A DNA stretch of 64,000 nt from Tubiluchus corallicola (Eukaryota; Priapulida; Priapulimorpha; Priapulimorphida; Tubiluchidae): contig JAQGDQ010000212.1 in the NCBI GenBank assembly GCA_030141605.1, positions 171,700 to 235,699 of the forward strand, written 5' to 3'. Positions within the stretch are counted from its first letter, which is position 1. Each line of letters begins with the position of its first letter. Under the pieces are notes generated by a model, which was not told the origin of the DNA, made no database searches, and was given only the letters and a program-made list of their open reading frames with translations. A program made the translations under genes and the position numbers. Shown piece by piece: positions 22,890 to 51,829 of the stretch.

Positions 22890-24450
22890 TTTTTCTTTGA
22901 GACGTATTTTCCTTTTCCTCTCAATTAACGTAAAATCTCTTGAAATGATTTAGTACAAAATTCGAATTAATTTGCAATCTCCATGTATTTTTACAGTAAG
23001 TATAGTTTAATATAAAACAATTCCAAACACATTTTACACATTTGTAAGTATTTTAAATAACTGCTGACTACAGCCATAGTACAGAAAAGTATATTCGCCA
23101 TGTCTAATCACTATAAAGGGTGTCAGGAAATGAGTAACTACCCTGCACAGAAGAAATGAAGAAGAATAGATAAAAACTGACAACAGCATCAGAAAATTCA
23201 TTTTGTTTTGACCAGTGAACCTTTTCTTAATCATGGTTGGATCATGACGTCCTGGGCCCCTAAGCTAATGAAATTATGGGACGGAGCCACCTTCTAACTG
23301 GTCTTGAACATTTACAAAGCTTGAACTCAACTTACTGCAATTTCTTCAATTAAACTAGAACATCTTTTCTTTGTCAATAAAAATATACTATAAGAAATAC
23401 CACTATTTTACTATTTATTGCAAACCAAATTAGCACATATTTCAAAAATAACCGTAGTGAAAAAACAGATTTTTTTGCCAAATGTTACCAAAGCTTGAAC
23501 TGCCCCCCCCCCCCCCAGCTTGGGGGGCCTTAGGCCGCAGCCAAGTACCTAGTACTTAATAACTAGTACTGCTGCTATTGGCAGCTGTAAGTTCCATAAA
23601 TGAACGGGGCACAATTCATGTTGCTTTCTCAACGATAATGGTGTCATAATTCATTCTCTCAAAAGCTTCGTGGTTTTTATTTCTGACAAAAAAGTGGAAA
23701 GAATGTTAAAAACAGATTAAATAAGATACCTAATGATGATTAAAATATTAGAAATACGTTTATATCTACTTGTGGCAACTTTCAGGTACAGAGGGGTTAT
23801 TATTTCCTGTCACCCCGTAGAAATCAAAATTTTAATGCTTACTTGGGCGTATTCTTAACCTTTAATGCCGTATTAAATTTCCCTGTCGTTTCGGAAATCA
23901 GTTGTGTTATGTCCTATAATTACGCCCTACGTGTTTATTTACAATGGGGACGCTACTGTAACAATACTGATTATGTAACAATGAACTTAAAACAATAGAA
24001 ACAAGATGTCCTGAAAAAAATTATTTGCGTGTCCTGAATTCATGAAATGTACTCGCTTTGTTACAAGATTTTGTTCAAGCAAAATTAATTTATAGCGAGC
24101 TGACACACGAGCAATTCTTGTCGTCCAACTTTCGAGAGAGTCCTCATCTTCACGTTTGCCGACCAGTTGTTCATCTGACAAAGTCGTGCATGTGTGTTGT
24201 TATCCATTATGGCAAAAGCTGACGTTGTTTTGTTTCCTGATGACGTCAGCAGAAGTAAACTCACGAATACTATTGCTGACACCCAGCCAACACTGATCCT
24301 CAAGTAACTGTTCATGAGAAAAAATCGTACGTGTGTGGTGTCGTCTACTGTGGCAGAACTCTTATTTTTCTGATGATGTCAACAAAAGTAAACAATATTT
24401 TGACCACCGTTTCTAGTCTTTAGTTTGTACAAAAAAGAAACAGCAAACGA
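22890..24450. other. intergenic, no gene recognised
   Basis: Downstream flank of the nicotinic receptor gene. A poly-C run lies at about 23504-23517. No exon-like signals could be supported. Confidence 0.4.
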
Positions 24451-24456
24451 ATTGAA

Positions 24457-39774
<15,318 letters not shown>

Positions 39775-39939
39775 CTGAAATTAAAAAAAACAAAATCAGT
39801 ATGCAGGAAGTAAGTCAGTGAGTGAGTGAGCAAGTCAGGTCGACGTTAGTCCAGCCAGCGGGCGCAGTATTCAAAATACACGTAACTACTTAATGAGGAT
39901 GATTGTGAAGGAAAGGCTTCTGAGAAGAGACAAGGTAGA

Positions 39940-40085
39940 AGTAAGTGAGTGAGTGAGTGAGTGAGTGAGTGAGTGAGTGAGTGAGTGAGTGAGTGAGTGA
40001 GTGAGTGAGTGAGTGAGTGAGTGAGTGAGTGAGTGAGTGAGTGAGTGAGTGAGTGAGTGAGTGAGCGAGTGAGTGAGCGAGTAGG
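39940..40085. repeat. (GAGT)n microsatellite
   Basis: About 35 GAGT tetramers in the 5' part of the receptor locus. Confidence 0.98.
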
Positions 40086-40309
40086 GGAGGGAGGGACACA
40101 GTGAGTAAGTCAGTGAGTGAGTTAGTGATTTTGATTTTTTAATTAGATTTAACTTTTTATTTCAAACCAAAGGTTCATAGCATAAAACATTTACATATTT
40201 ACAATAAGAAACAAAAACACACTCACATTAACACAGTAAATTAATAAACGCAGATATATACAACAATTACACAGTTAACAGTAAATTCCACTAATGGCGT
40301 CTGATATGC

Positions 40310-40885
<576 letters not shown>

Positions 40886-40929
40886 AAGCAGGGAAGCAAA
40901 CAAGCAACTAAGTAAGCAAACAAGGTTAC

Positions 40930-41380
40930 ACCAAGTAAATAAAATCTACATAGGGTCGGTGTTTATAATACGGAAAATAATACCTTTGGCACTACCTAAT
41001 ACCCAAAATCACATATTATAATTACATATGACACATGTTTATAAATTTAGGTGTTACATTATACATCTGATGGACAATGCAAAAAACAAAGTAAAGACAC
41101 GTAAGAGTCAGAAATTTACTTTTTGTGAAAATTAGAACAAAATTGTCAAACATGTGAATAAAAACGAAAATTTGCTCCTCATGCTGTAAAGTATTCGTAA
41201 TATTGGCTTTTACAGTCGATTTTGGGAAAATTAATTCCGCTAAAATTATTTTATGCTGGTACAATCTAAGAATTAGAACGAGTCCAAGAAATACTAGTTT
41301 TTAAGTAGAGTTCTTAATAAGTAGTAGTAGTAGATCAAAGATGAAGGTCTGACTCATCTAAAATGATACTTCAACAAATC
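40930..41380. other. no gene recognised
   Basis: Searched for a receptor signal-peptide exon. A minus frame with a hydrophobic stretch at 41022-41264 lacks a convincing phase-1 donor. Confidence 0.35.
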
Positions 41381-41384
41381 TGTT

Positions 41385-42270
41385 TCCCGTTAAGAGACAA
41401 CGTCCCAAGCAAAGTGACAAATCCTTGATAGCAAGTTCTAGGTCAAGACCCTTACTGTGCAACTCAAGCACTTAATTCTTGAGAGTAAGAGAGTTTTCAA
41501 ATACTATTACCTGGACAGTAAGTCACAAATCCATGACCATAGGTTCTGTGTCAAGAACTAAATATCTAATGTAAGATCTGCACACAGTTAATTCCCAAAT
41601 CCTTAACTATAAGCTTAAACATCAAGAACCCACAATTCTTGACGACTGGTCCCATGTCAAGTACTAAATCCTTGATGTAAATCCCAGCTCACAGTCGAAT
41701 CCAAAATCCTTAACTGTAAGTTTAAATGTCAAGTTTCAAATCCTTGGCTATAGGTCCATGTCAAGTCTCAAATCCTTGACTATAGGTCCATGTCAAGTCT
41801 CAAATCCTTGACTATAGGTCCATGTCAAGTCTCAAATCCTTGACTATAGGTCCATGTCAAGTCTCAAATCCTCGACTATAGGTCCATGTCTAGTCTCAAA
41901 TCCTTAACTATAGGTTCATATCAAGTCTCAAATCCTTGACTATAGGTCCATGTCAAGTCTCAAATCCTTGACTATAGGTCCATGTCAAGTCTCAAATCCT
42001 TGACTATAGGACCATGTCAAGTCTCAAATCCTTGACTATAGGTCCATGTCAAGTCTCAAATCCTTGAGTATAGGTCCATGTCAAGTCTCAAATCCTCGAC
42101 TATAGGTCCATGTCAAGTCTCAAATCCTCGACTATAGGACCATGTCAAGTAATAAATCACTAATGTAAGTCTCACTCCACAGTTAATTCACAAAGCCTTT
42201 ACAGTAAATTTCAATGTCAAGTCCTAAATCTTTGACAGTTACTGTAAATTCCTCCAAGTCGAATTTTAAC
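41385..42270. repeat. 32-bp minisatellite with degraded flanks
   Basis: The core 41729-42150 has about 13 units of CAAGTCTCAAATCCTTGACT plus ATAGGTCCATGT. Flanking AAATCCTTGA motifs show older, diverged units. Confidence 0.95.
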
Positions 42271-42279
42271 TCACTCAGC

Positions 42280-43080
42280 CTCCAGACCTGCTTCATAAAC
42301 AAATGTAAATTTCATAATTTTATAAGCAATGGCTGCAGGATGACACGGAAATGAATTTGTTTCTGAATTCAGAAAATAATTTTAATGCACGCGAATCGCC
42401 TGGTCGTCAAATGCATTAAAAATTTATTTTGTCGTTAAAAATTGCGTTTATTGACAAACGAGAAACAGGAAAAAATCAGACATGAATTAATAATATTCAG
42501 TAACGCTGAATTGCGCGTGTGCGTGGGCTCATGGGCAAGTACTTGTGAAAGTTAATAAGAAAATTTATACGTCTAGCAGCTGTTAATCCAAAGAAAATAC
42601 TTAATACCCTGGGTTATATTGCATATTGTTACTGGAAATCATCGAGAAAATGGGAAAATAGATTTTCCTATTATAACGTTATCACTTATGAGTTCTAGTA
42701 TACGAGCTAAGACAATTTAGTCTTTGACACGCTAACAACTTTGGTCGTTCATTTAAGGCGTTGTCCATATAATTGTAATATTTAAACGAAAATTAACTGA
42801 TTTCTTATTCCATTGTGAAATACGAAAAAGTATACATGGTAACTCGTTTAGTAATGCCAAAGCGTTTCTGATAATTAACATAAGAGGTGAAAAACTTACT
42901 TAATGGTCTGTGAACCCAGTCAGTAAATGACGTCACAAGTGAACATAATTTTTAACAGCACCAGTATTCTACGAGCGTGTTGCACGTGTTTGCGAAAGTG
43001 GAAGTGGAAGCATAATGTTAGCATACGACATTCAGTGTGATATACAAAGATTGGCAAATTTTAAGTGCAAAATTTAAATT
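42280..43080. other. intergenic, no gene recognised
   Basis: AT-rich unique sequence between the 32-bp array and the family C copy. No supported exon. Confidence 0.35.
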
Positions 43081-43082
43081 CG

Positions 43083-43310
43083 ACGTTTACTGCTGTGCTC
43101 TCGAACGTGCGCACTACGTCACAACCGAATAACTGTGAACTAACAAGTACAGTACCGGTTTTTGGGCAACGCGTTTTGCGCGATGCAGGTGCTAGTGCCC
43201 ATCTATCTAACGAATGGCGAAATGCATGTAGTAGCGACGAACTAGTGGCTTGAACGTGAAATTGTGTTTGTGTGGTGGTAATAATTCTTTCATGTAAGTC
43301 ATTCTTAAAA
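43083..43310 (+). repeat. dispersed repeat family C, copy 3
   Basis: Matches the reverse complement of 16780-16990 over about 200 bp, including AACTAGTGGC, GAACG-GAAATTGTGTTTG and AATTCTTTCA-GTAAG blocks. The short plus-strand open frame here is not considered a gene. Confidence 0.8.
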
Positions 43311-44391
43311 AAACATTATGTTCTGTTTCAGTAATTTACAGGGCAGATGGGTTTTGAGCTACAGTATAAGACAGAGTTCGGTTTTCCGTAACTATGAGAA
43401 ACAACCCTAGGGATTAATATCAATAATTACAATATTGATATTATATCAATACAATATCAATACAATAATTTCACATAACTACAACCTCTGTAGTCAGTAA
43501 TTCTAATAAAGTGGCGTTTATGTTTATATGCGCATGCGCATGCATTTGGGGGGTTAGGCATACGATAAAATCGGTTTATATTGGTTTTAATGCACCTGTT
43601 TATGCAGCCTGTGGGTGATTCTTTTTCTGTAGTTATTTCCTAATGATTTTTCCGCTTGCTGTTCAACAGTTGGAAAACGCGTCCGCATCCGCATCCGCAT
43701 TTCCAAACGCATGCTACATAAACACCACTTTACAGTTATAGCAAAACAACCAAGTAACAACAGAGATAATACAAGAAAGAGAAACGTCTGTGTAGTAGAA
43801 CTAATACGCCGTGATCACCTTGTGGCTGGCGCAGTACAGGAAGTATCATGTTGCCCACAGGAAGTCTCCTCTGCTTACTAACTATTGGCTAATAAGTTGT
43901 ATTAATGTTCAGTGTTACCGTTATTATGTGGGTGGCCAATCAATCGATATTTGAAGCAGTTACCAGGAAACAGTTATTTAGCGTGGTCAAGGTGCAGGTT
44001 TTAGGCTGACAACCACATCTGTCACGAGGACACTGATCATCATTACACTATTGCAAAGAAGCTCATTATTGCATGTGTGAACATAGAATATTGTATTTAA
44101 ATTAAAACAGTAACGTCATCTATAAACGTATTGGGTATTTGTTAATCAAACAGCATGCACTGACGTCGTTTGTTTATGTCAGCACTCGTGGTTTACTTGT
44201 ATTAGCCAATACGATCTTTGCACCCAAGCCAAGGTAATCTACAGCGGACTGTATAAGTAATAGGTGAGACGCATACACGCATATATTGAGTTACGGTGAT
44301 ACGGAAAGACAACGTCACACAAGTACAGTAGTTATTACTGCTATACACAGTTATATATACAGTTATAAGTGCAAGGCAGCAAAGGGACAAT

Positions 44392-45315
44392 ATGGCGAAT
44401 GCGAAACACGAGGAGACAATTGAAATGTACGGGGCAGGACCTCAGAGTGACGCAGAAGAAGGTATTGGTTGCTGTGGGTTGATCATAACTGGATTGTCCT
44501 ACTTGTTCATCCTTATCACGTTTCCAATTTCCATCTGGTTCTGTTTCAAGATGGTACAGGAGTACGAAAGAGCCGTCATTTTCCGATTGGGGCGCCTGCT
44601 TCCGGGAGGCGCCAAGGGTCCGGGATTGTTCTTCATAGTACCGTGCACTGATGAGTTTGTCAGGGTGGACTTGAGGACAGTCTCTTTCGACGTGCCACCG
44701 CAGGAGATATTGTCCAAAGATTCCGTAACCATTGCAGTTGATGCTGTTGTCTACTACCGGATCAAGAATCCAACTATATCCATTGTGAATGTCAATGATG
44801 CTGACCGGTCCACACGTCTTTTGGCACAGACGACATTGAGGAACGTCCTGGGAACGAAGAATATGTCAGAGTTATTGTCAGATAGAGAGCACATCAGTTC
44901 GACAATGCAAAGTATCTTGGACGAGGCAACCGATCCCTGGGGTATCTTGGTCGAAAGAGTCGAAATCAAAGACGTGAAGTTGCCCATGCAGCTACAGCGT
45001 GCCATGGCTGCAGAGGCAGAAGCAGCAAGAGAAGCCAGAGCCAAGGTCATTGCGGCTGAAGGTGAACAACGGGCTTCGAGAGCTCTGAAAGAAGCTGCTG
45101 ACGTCATCGCCTCGTCACCGGCAGCCCTACAGCTGCGCTACCTGCAGACGCTTAACACGATCTCTGCTGAGAAGAATTCCACTATTGTATTTCCCATACC
45201 TATTGAAATGATGAGGATGTACAACAATCCGTCCGGTGGTGGAGAAACGAGGCGGGAGAAAATTCCATGGAAGGAGCAAGAAGCAGCAACAGCTCCAATT
45301 GGATCAGATTTGTAG
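44392..45315 (+). CDS. stomatin (SPFH/band 7 membrane protein)
   Basis: A single uninterrupted frame of 307 residues from the ATG at 44392. Cys27-Cys28 (possible palmitoylation) start a hydrophobic hairpin at 27-51 with the conserved stomatin proline at 45. The SPFH domain follows: YERAVIFRLGRL (59-70), GPGLFFIVPC, RTVSFDVPPQE, then a stretch VYYRIKNP and TTLRNVLGT. A coiled-coil AEAEAAREARAKVIAAEGEQ and ALQLRYLQTL end the core. Stomatins are monotopic lipid-raft scaffolds that oligomerise and tune ion channels, including acid-sensing and mechanosensory channels. Length is normal for the family. The lack of introns is notable beside intron-rich neighbours. A TATATATA-like run lies about 40 bp before the ATG. 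Orthology to a specific stomatin paralogue is not decided. Confidence 0.97.
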   Translation: MANAKHEETIEMYGAGPQSDAEEGIGCCGLIITGLSYLFILITFPISIWFCFKMVQEYERAVIFRLGRLLPGGAKGPGLFFIVPCTDEFVRVDLRTVSFDVPPQEILSKDSVTIAVDAVVYYRIKNPTISIVNVNDADRSTRLLAQTTLRNVLGTKNMSELLSDREHISSTMQSILDEATDPWGILVERVEIKDVKLPMQLQRAMAAEAEAAREARAKVIAAEGEQRASRALKEAADVIASSPAALQLRYLQTLNTISAEKNSTIVFPIPIEMMRMYNNPSGGGETRREKIPWKEQEAATAPIGSDL

Positions 45316-45330
45316 AAGGTCCCTGCTACG

Positions 45331-46129
45331 CCCATTTCACACTGAAAACGCAAGAGAAGTGACGCGCGGAATTGCTGTTAGAAAAACAGCAAATTTTAAA
45401 AAATCCGCTTTTTTTCGCAAAAACTGGTGCAGCAAGAAATTTCATTTCACACAGAAACCGCGTTGCTTTTTACGCACGACCAGCTAGCTCCTAGTTACTC
45501 GGGTCGCAAGCTTGTGGCTGTTAATCGCCATCATGGACATGGGAAGTGGTCCTGACAAACCACTGGCATAGCAGTGTTTAGTTTTTTTGCTGGGCTACTG
45601 CTGCGTTTAACCTGTCTTGAGGGCAAATTTCTACCTGCCCGATGTCTACAATAAACGTAGTGAGCATATGATGATGATGATAATGATGATGATGACAGCT
45701 AGAATGACGCAACGTTTTTACTGAGCGCTTATTATTAATTATTACGCCTTTATTAATTACCGTCGTTATTTGGCGCACCAAATTAACGAGTCAAAACAGC
45801 ACCTCGTAACGTTGTATGGCTAGTTAAGAGACTCAAAACTTATAATTTTATGCTGAATTAAGTTAATTGCTGCTTGGCGAACAAGAAAGAGGTAACTGAA
45901 CAGTTAAACCTTAACGTAAAATCCGCGAGGAATTCTCGCTAAAATAGAACATGCGGTATTTAGCGGGCGCTTTGTCTCACGAGGAGGACGCATAGCTGGC
46001 GGTGGAGGGCCTCACCAGGGATTCTAGAGGAAAAATCTTCTTGAGGCGTCTGTATGAAGTACGCCCTAGATTGCAACTTGAGAAAATACCGCCAGGATGT
46101 TTTTGCCGCGCGTCCTCAGTGTGAAATGG
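45331..46129. mobile_element. inverted-repeat-bounded segment covering the stomatin 3' end
   Basis: CCCATTTCACACTGA at 45331-45345 is perfectly inverted at 46115-46129. ACGCGCGG lies inside both ends. The left end begins 15 bp after the stomatin stop codon. Confidence 0.5.
45650..45655 (+). terminator. AATAAA poly(A) signal, candidate for stomatin
   Basis: 335 nt after the stop codon and followed by a GAT-rich stretch. It would place the inverted-repeat sequence in the 3' untranslated region. Confidence 0.55.
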
Positions 46130-46277
46130 GCCTAATGGTGCCTTTAGTGATACCGCCTGTGAACTTTTAGATACTTTGTCCAATTTTTCAAAAGATATTG
46201 AAAGAAAACTGTTAACTGACGGAGTATTTTAATCTTTTTAATCTACGTAATATTTTTCCTCTTTACCTCTAATAATA

Positions 46278-46455
<178 letters not shown>

Positions 46456-46479
46456 TTTTTTTTCAATTACGTCTTTTAT

Positions 46480-47460
46480 CTTTTAATAGCTCATTAATTA
46501 TGTTGATAATTCTTATTATTAATGATACAGGTATGTAGCGTCTTTATTATATTATAACTAAAAACAAAAAACATAACAAATTTTATTTGTATTTAGCGAG
46601 GCTCAAATTTTTATAAAGTAAGGAAATTTTGGGTACTTATTTCAAGATAAGTCGTGTTCATGATATTTTAGTATATGCAGTGTTAAATGAAATTTATACT
46701 GTCAAGTTCAGCATGTGGAAAAAACGTGTTTGTGTGTCATTTGTGTTGGTGGTACGTGGTCATCAAGCATTAATGTTCTTGAATATGAACGATTATCTTA
46801 TATAAATTATATAAATTATAATTATATAAATTTGTAATTATATTGTAATTATATAAATTATACGTAGTAATATATAAGTAGAGACATGGTAGAAATACGA
46901 GAGTGAGTGAGTGAGGGAGGGAGGGAGGGAGGGTATAGTATTAGCTTATACTGTACTAGCAAAATTATCATCTCATGATTTATTAGTCGAAAAAGTTAGG
47001 TGGGTTCGTATCCCAAGGGATAGGAGAGTATCCCTGTGATAAGGTTGGGCTCGTATCCCTAGGGATAGCAGAATATGCCCAAGTGATAAAGTAAATTTTC
47101 AAAACGAAGATCATTGCCATTATTTTTTTGTCATTGTCCATTTGCAGTGTGTTAGAAGGAAATATAGGACTGATCATACTTTTAGTTTTTCATCTATAAG
47201 GCATTTGTTTGAAGTTGACATTAATACGTGGTGCCTGTTCATTAAACATTCTTTTTGTGTAATTAATGGAAAACGAAGAGTACGTGGTGTGGACAATTAT
47301 TATATATTATTAATGTGTAGGCGTCATCCACATTTTTATTATTGTTTTTTATTTTGTCTTATAATTTTAATAATTGTAAATAAATTTAAATAATAATATT
47401 ACGCAACGTTTTGCTTTTTTGCTATTGGTGTTACAAGTCTTTATGAACAATTTATTATAT
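46480..47460. other. no gene recognised
   Basis: AT-rich sequence with a short GAGT/GGGA run near 46900 and two TATCCC/GGGATA near-palindromes at 47010-47070. Confidence 0.35.
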
Positions 47461-47489
47461 CATAGTATTGCCCAAACAATAGTGAATCA

Positions 47490-47840
47490 AGCATGCCCTC
47501 ATGAAAAAGGGTGGAGTCTCATACGTCTCACACAGCCTGTAATCTTGGGAGGGGTAGGATTTGAACAGTGGACTCCAAGCATGCCCTCATAAAAAAAGGG
47601 TGAAGTCTCATACGTCTCACACAGCCTGTAATATTGAGGGGCACGATTTGAACAGTGGACTCCAAGCATGCCCTCATAAAAAAGGGTGGAGTCTCATACG
47701 TCTCACACAGCCTGTAATATTGAGGGGTATGATTTGAACAGTGGACTCCAAGCATGCCCTCATAAAAAAGGGTGGAGTCTCCTACGTCTCACACAGCCTG
47801 TAATCTTGGGAGGGGTAGGATTTGAACAGTGGACTCCAAG
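47490..47840. repeat. ~87-bp minisatellite, four units
   Basis: Units start at 47491, 47580, 47667 and 47753 with GCATGCCCTCATAAAAAAGG, then GTCTCACACAGCCTGTAAT and TTGAACAGTGGACTCCAAG. The last unit runs into the candidate exon below. Confidence 0.93.
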
Positions 47841-47982
47841 AAGTGGAGACACTCCAACACGTCTTGCAGATGTCTCACAAGCTTCTCTGTTGAATACTGA
47901 TCAATGACATGTTTTTGGATCATCTGAGCGACCACTTTGTCTTTCGGCATAGCACCAATGTGTTTGACGTGGTTGAGATCCT
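47783..47982 (-). CDS. candidate exon of an unidentified gene
   Basis: After a pyrimidine-rich stretch and GAAATTCACAG, the minus strand reads DLNHVKHIGAMPKDKVVAQM, IQKHVIDQYSTEKLVRHLQD and VLECLHFLESTVQI before a TGA. Composition is protein-like and helical. No family was recognised, and no partner exon was found. Its C-terminal ESTVQI coding block is part of the adjacent ~87-bp repeat. It could be a terminal exon or a chance frame. Confidence 0.3.
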
Positions 47983-48208
47983 GTGAATTTCCAGATTCGA
48001 ACGAAAAAAAATAAAAATCCCAGCGTTATCAGGTCGCTGCTCCGATAATACACTTCAAAACTCTGCTAGACACTTGAGGCTTCCATATCAAACATTGAGG
48101 GCACGATGGATTCTCTTTTGTTTCAGCTAAACTTTGACGTGACAATTTTTTCTCTACTGTTACTCGTCATTTCTGTATCCCCTAGCAGAGGTTATGTACC
48201 ATTCTTTA

Positions 48209-48259
<51 letters not shown>

Positions 48260-48262
48260 TAC

Positions 48263-48312
<50 letters not shown>
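48209..48312. repeat. (ATT)n microsatellite
   Basis: About 34 ATT triplets with two ACT interruptions. Confidence 0.98.
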
Positions 48313-48313
<1 letters not shown>

Positions 48314-48439
48314 GTTTGTAATTATATGCAGAGTACTCAGCAATTGCAGGATTGCAAATTTTAATTACTTTTCCAACTGATTCTTTTATAAATGACAATT
48401 TCAGATCGTGTTTTATCGATATACTCCAGTGTTTCAAGG

Positions 48440-48790
48440 AAAAGTCATGTTTTCTAAAGTATGACTTTAATGTTTCCAATAACAATCATCTTTTCTAATG
48501 TATGACCTTGATGTTTACAGCAACAATCATGTTTTCTGATGCATGACCTTGATGTTTCCAGTAACAGCCATGTTTTCTGATGCATGACCTTGATGTTTCC
48601 AGTAACAGCCATGTTTTCTGATGCATGACCTTGATGTTTCCCGTAACAGCCATGTTTTATAATGTATAACCTTGATGTTTCCAGTAACAATCATTTTACT
48701 AATGTAAGTCTTTGATGTTTCCAATAACTATCATGTTTTCTAATGTATGACTTCAATGATTCCAATGATAGTCGTGTTTTCTAATGTAAG
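48440..48790 (+). repeat. 41-bp minisatellite family F, forward array
   Basis: About eight units of CATGTTTTCTGATGCATGACC, with CTTGATGTTTCCAGTAACAG following. The reverse complement of the same unit makes up the array at 49990-51300. Confidence 0.92.
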
Positions 48791-49257
48791 GCTTGTCTTA
48801 CAGATTTTGTTGGTACACTGTTTAAAGTAGAATAAAAGTGATAAATTTTATATTATGGCATTTTCTGTTGGTAATAGCAGCCACAAAAAGTGTGCAACAA
48901 AAACCTGAGATAAAAATAAAGACAAAAATCGCACACAATCAGTAAAATGTACTCCATTTTGAGACATGGAGACAGATTAAGTTTAGTTGTACTTGGTATT
49001 TAGGGATAGTGATACACCTGGTATTCATATTAACTATAAAGACCATTGACCAGCCAGGCAAAGTACGGGCACAACAAACAAAGTAAATATAGCTGTACAG
49101 TAAACAACAAGTATTGGTCATTGTTTGCGTTTGGACACAACACTCCCATAGGCTTGGTTAGCAACGATGATTACTCATGTTTATTGGTATATCATAACTG
49201 AGATCGTTTATTAAAGAGTTGACCTTGTTTCATATCATGTGAAATTGTGAATGGCTG

Positions 49258-49405
<148 letters not shown>

Positions 49406-49989
49406 CAGGGGAATGGTAGGACAGAATCTACTGAAATAACATATTTCATAATGCAAAAATGTAAATTGTGCTTGAATGACATAATTTGGCTATTGTGAGA
49501 GAAAAAGCTAAATAAGTGAGTTGTCCAATACTTCGTACCCCTGACTAGATTATCTTACATTATAATCACTATTGTGAGCCACTGTTTTATTATATTTTAG
49601 ACACACCTATAATAATTTGTCATCCTTGACATAGAAAATTGAAAAAAGTTTCGTATCGCAAGCCAACTCTTGTGCATCAGTTTCCACTAATTAATATAAC
49701 ACCATGTTACCAACCTATCACTGACTGTCACTAATGCTGCCCTGAATATCATTAATGCACGCATTCTTCACGTAGTGGTAACCTATAACGCGAAATAATC
49801 GTGCTGCTGTACAAACTTGAACTTTGAAAGAATTTATTTATTTCGTCTTTTTGAAGTTTCCGCTGTGCAAATGTCAAGTCTTTGGTTGACTGTTTGCCTT
49901 GATCTGTTTTATAATAGTGGCCCGCGAATCATTGTCAGGTGACACAGGTACGTCATAAATCCATACTGAATACCATTATTACTAAAATT

Positions 49990-51300
49990 AGTAAGAAAGA
50001 TACCATTAATGCAAACATCAAGGACATATAAAAAATTATTAGAAAGCTCAACTGTTATTAGAAACATCAAAGCAATATATTAGAAATCACGATTATGTGT
50101 TACTACGAACATCGAGATCATTCGTTAAAAAACATGATTGTTAGCGGAAACATCAAGGTCATACATTAGGTCACATGATTGTTCCTAGAAACATCTATGC
50201 CATATATTAACAAACATCCGTTATGGAAACATAGAGATCATACATTAGAAATATAAGTTTACAGAAAAACATCGAGGCTATACATTAAGAAACATGACTG
50301 TTGAATTTTAACATCGAAGCCAGTTTTAACATGTTGCCTGACACTTTTTAAAATTTACCGCTCTAAATCTATGGAATAAAATATTACAGCACATCGAAAA
50401 TTATATGGATTTAAGAGATATATAAAAACTCTTCTGCTCAAATCTTACTTATAATACATTTTTGGGTTTGGGTGAAGTGCGTTAGTTACAGTACATCCAG
50501 CTACTGGTTACTTTACAGTTTATATTTTCATGCTTTTGCATCACGTCTCTGCTGAACTCCTTTCTATCTTATTTCTCTTCTCTTTTCCTCTATCTTTGTT
50601 TATTATTTATCTTAACTATTCTCTGTTTTTCTATAATTTTTTCTCTTGTTGATTAATCAGTTTTTTTCTCCACTTTTCATGGTGGTCTTACAATCTTTGC
50701 TTCTTGACCACCATGCAGCATATTTTTCCTGTTAATAAATTATTATGTAGTTAGTTACTATATTAATATAGTTCTTTAATAATTATTGTAACTACATTGA
50801 TTTGAAATGTAATACATGCAATTGATTTGATGTACAGCAGCAATGTGATAATGTAATTATGCTGAAGTGGACAATAAATTACAAGTTACAAATAGAAACA
50901 TCGAAGTGATACATTAGGAATCATGACTGCTAGCAAAAACATCGAGGCTATACATTAGAAAACATGAGCGTTCTGGAAACATCGAAGTCATACATTAAAA
51001 AGCATGACTGTTGACTGGAAACATCGAGGCCATACATTATAAATCATGACAGTTAGCAAAAACATCGAGGCCATACATTTGAAAACATGAGCGTTACTGG
51101 AAACATCGAAGTGATACATTAAAAAGCACAACTGTTTGCAGGAACTTCGAGGCGCATACTTTAGAAAACGTGGATGTAACATAGTTAGAAAAAACATCAA
51201 AACATTACGTGATTTATGAAATATGATAGTTACTGGAAACATCGAGGCCATGTGTAATGAAACATAAATGTTGCCGAAAATTTCCATGTCATATTATTAT
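49990..51300 (-). repeat. minisatellite family F, reverse array, decayed
   Basis: Irregular units containing GGAAACATCGAGGCCATACA, TTAGAAAACATGA and CTGTT are the reverse complement of family F. Non-repeat sequence at about 50340-50880 interrupts the array. Confidence 0.85.
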
Positions 51301-51829
51301 GTAACATGACTATCGGTGATATCTAATAGTAAACATGACATTTGCTAGAGAAGGCTATATCGAGCGATATATCAATAAAATAAGCCTATGTACACACATG
51401 CACTTTATCTTATGTGTTAAGCATACGTCTGAGAAGCTATGAAGGCCATATAGCTACTGTTTGCCATATTTCTTTTAGATAAACAGACGTCACGGGCTAA
51501 AAATAAGGTAGAGTGATATCCTTATAATCAGAACCCATTTGACTAAAATGATAAGTGTTGTATAGAGAAGGTGAAGTGCAGAATGTGAGATACTAAACCA
51601 ATAGATGAATGAATCTTTGGTTACAGCCAAATGCTTTTTCCTAACAGTTTATAATGAACTGTTGTTGTGCACGCAACAACCTAACATAAGATAAAAAAGT
51701 TTAGAAATTTGGACGACGAATTAAACTTAAATATCTTTTTTATTTATTAATTATATTAAACAACATTGTTAGGTCTTTAATCTTTATCAGCAGTCTGTCA
51801 CTTGTATTCCCTTCACAAAAAGAGCAACG

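Noticed and set aside
23034-23234. Minus-strand frame with a signal-peptide-like start (MNFLMLLSVFIYSSSF)
   Set aside because: No downstream exon with compatible phase was seen, and the sequence after the hydrophobic stretch is not protein-like.
41729-42150. CRISPR-like appearance of short regular repeats
   Set aside because: The units are head-to-tail with no unique spacers and lie in animal DNA.
44202-44390. Minus-strand hydrophobic frame as the missing receptor signal exon
   Set aside because: It overlaps the stomatin 5' region, and I could not place a convincing phase-1 donor to join the exon at 39774.
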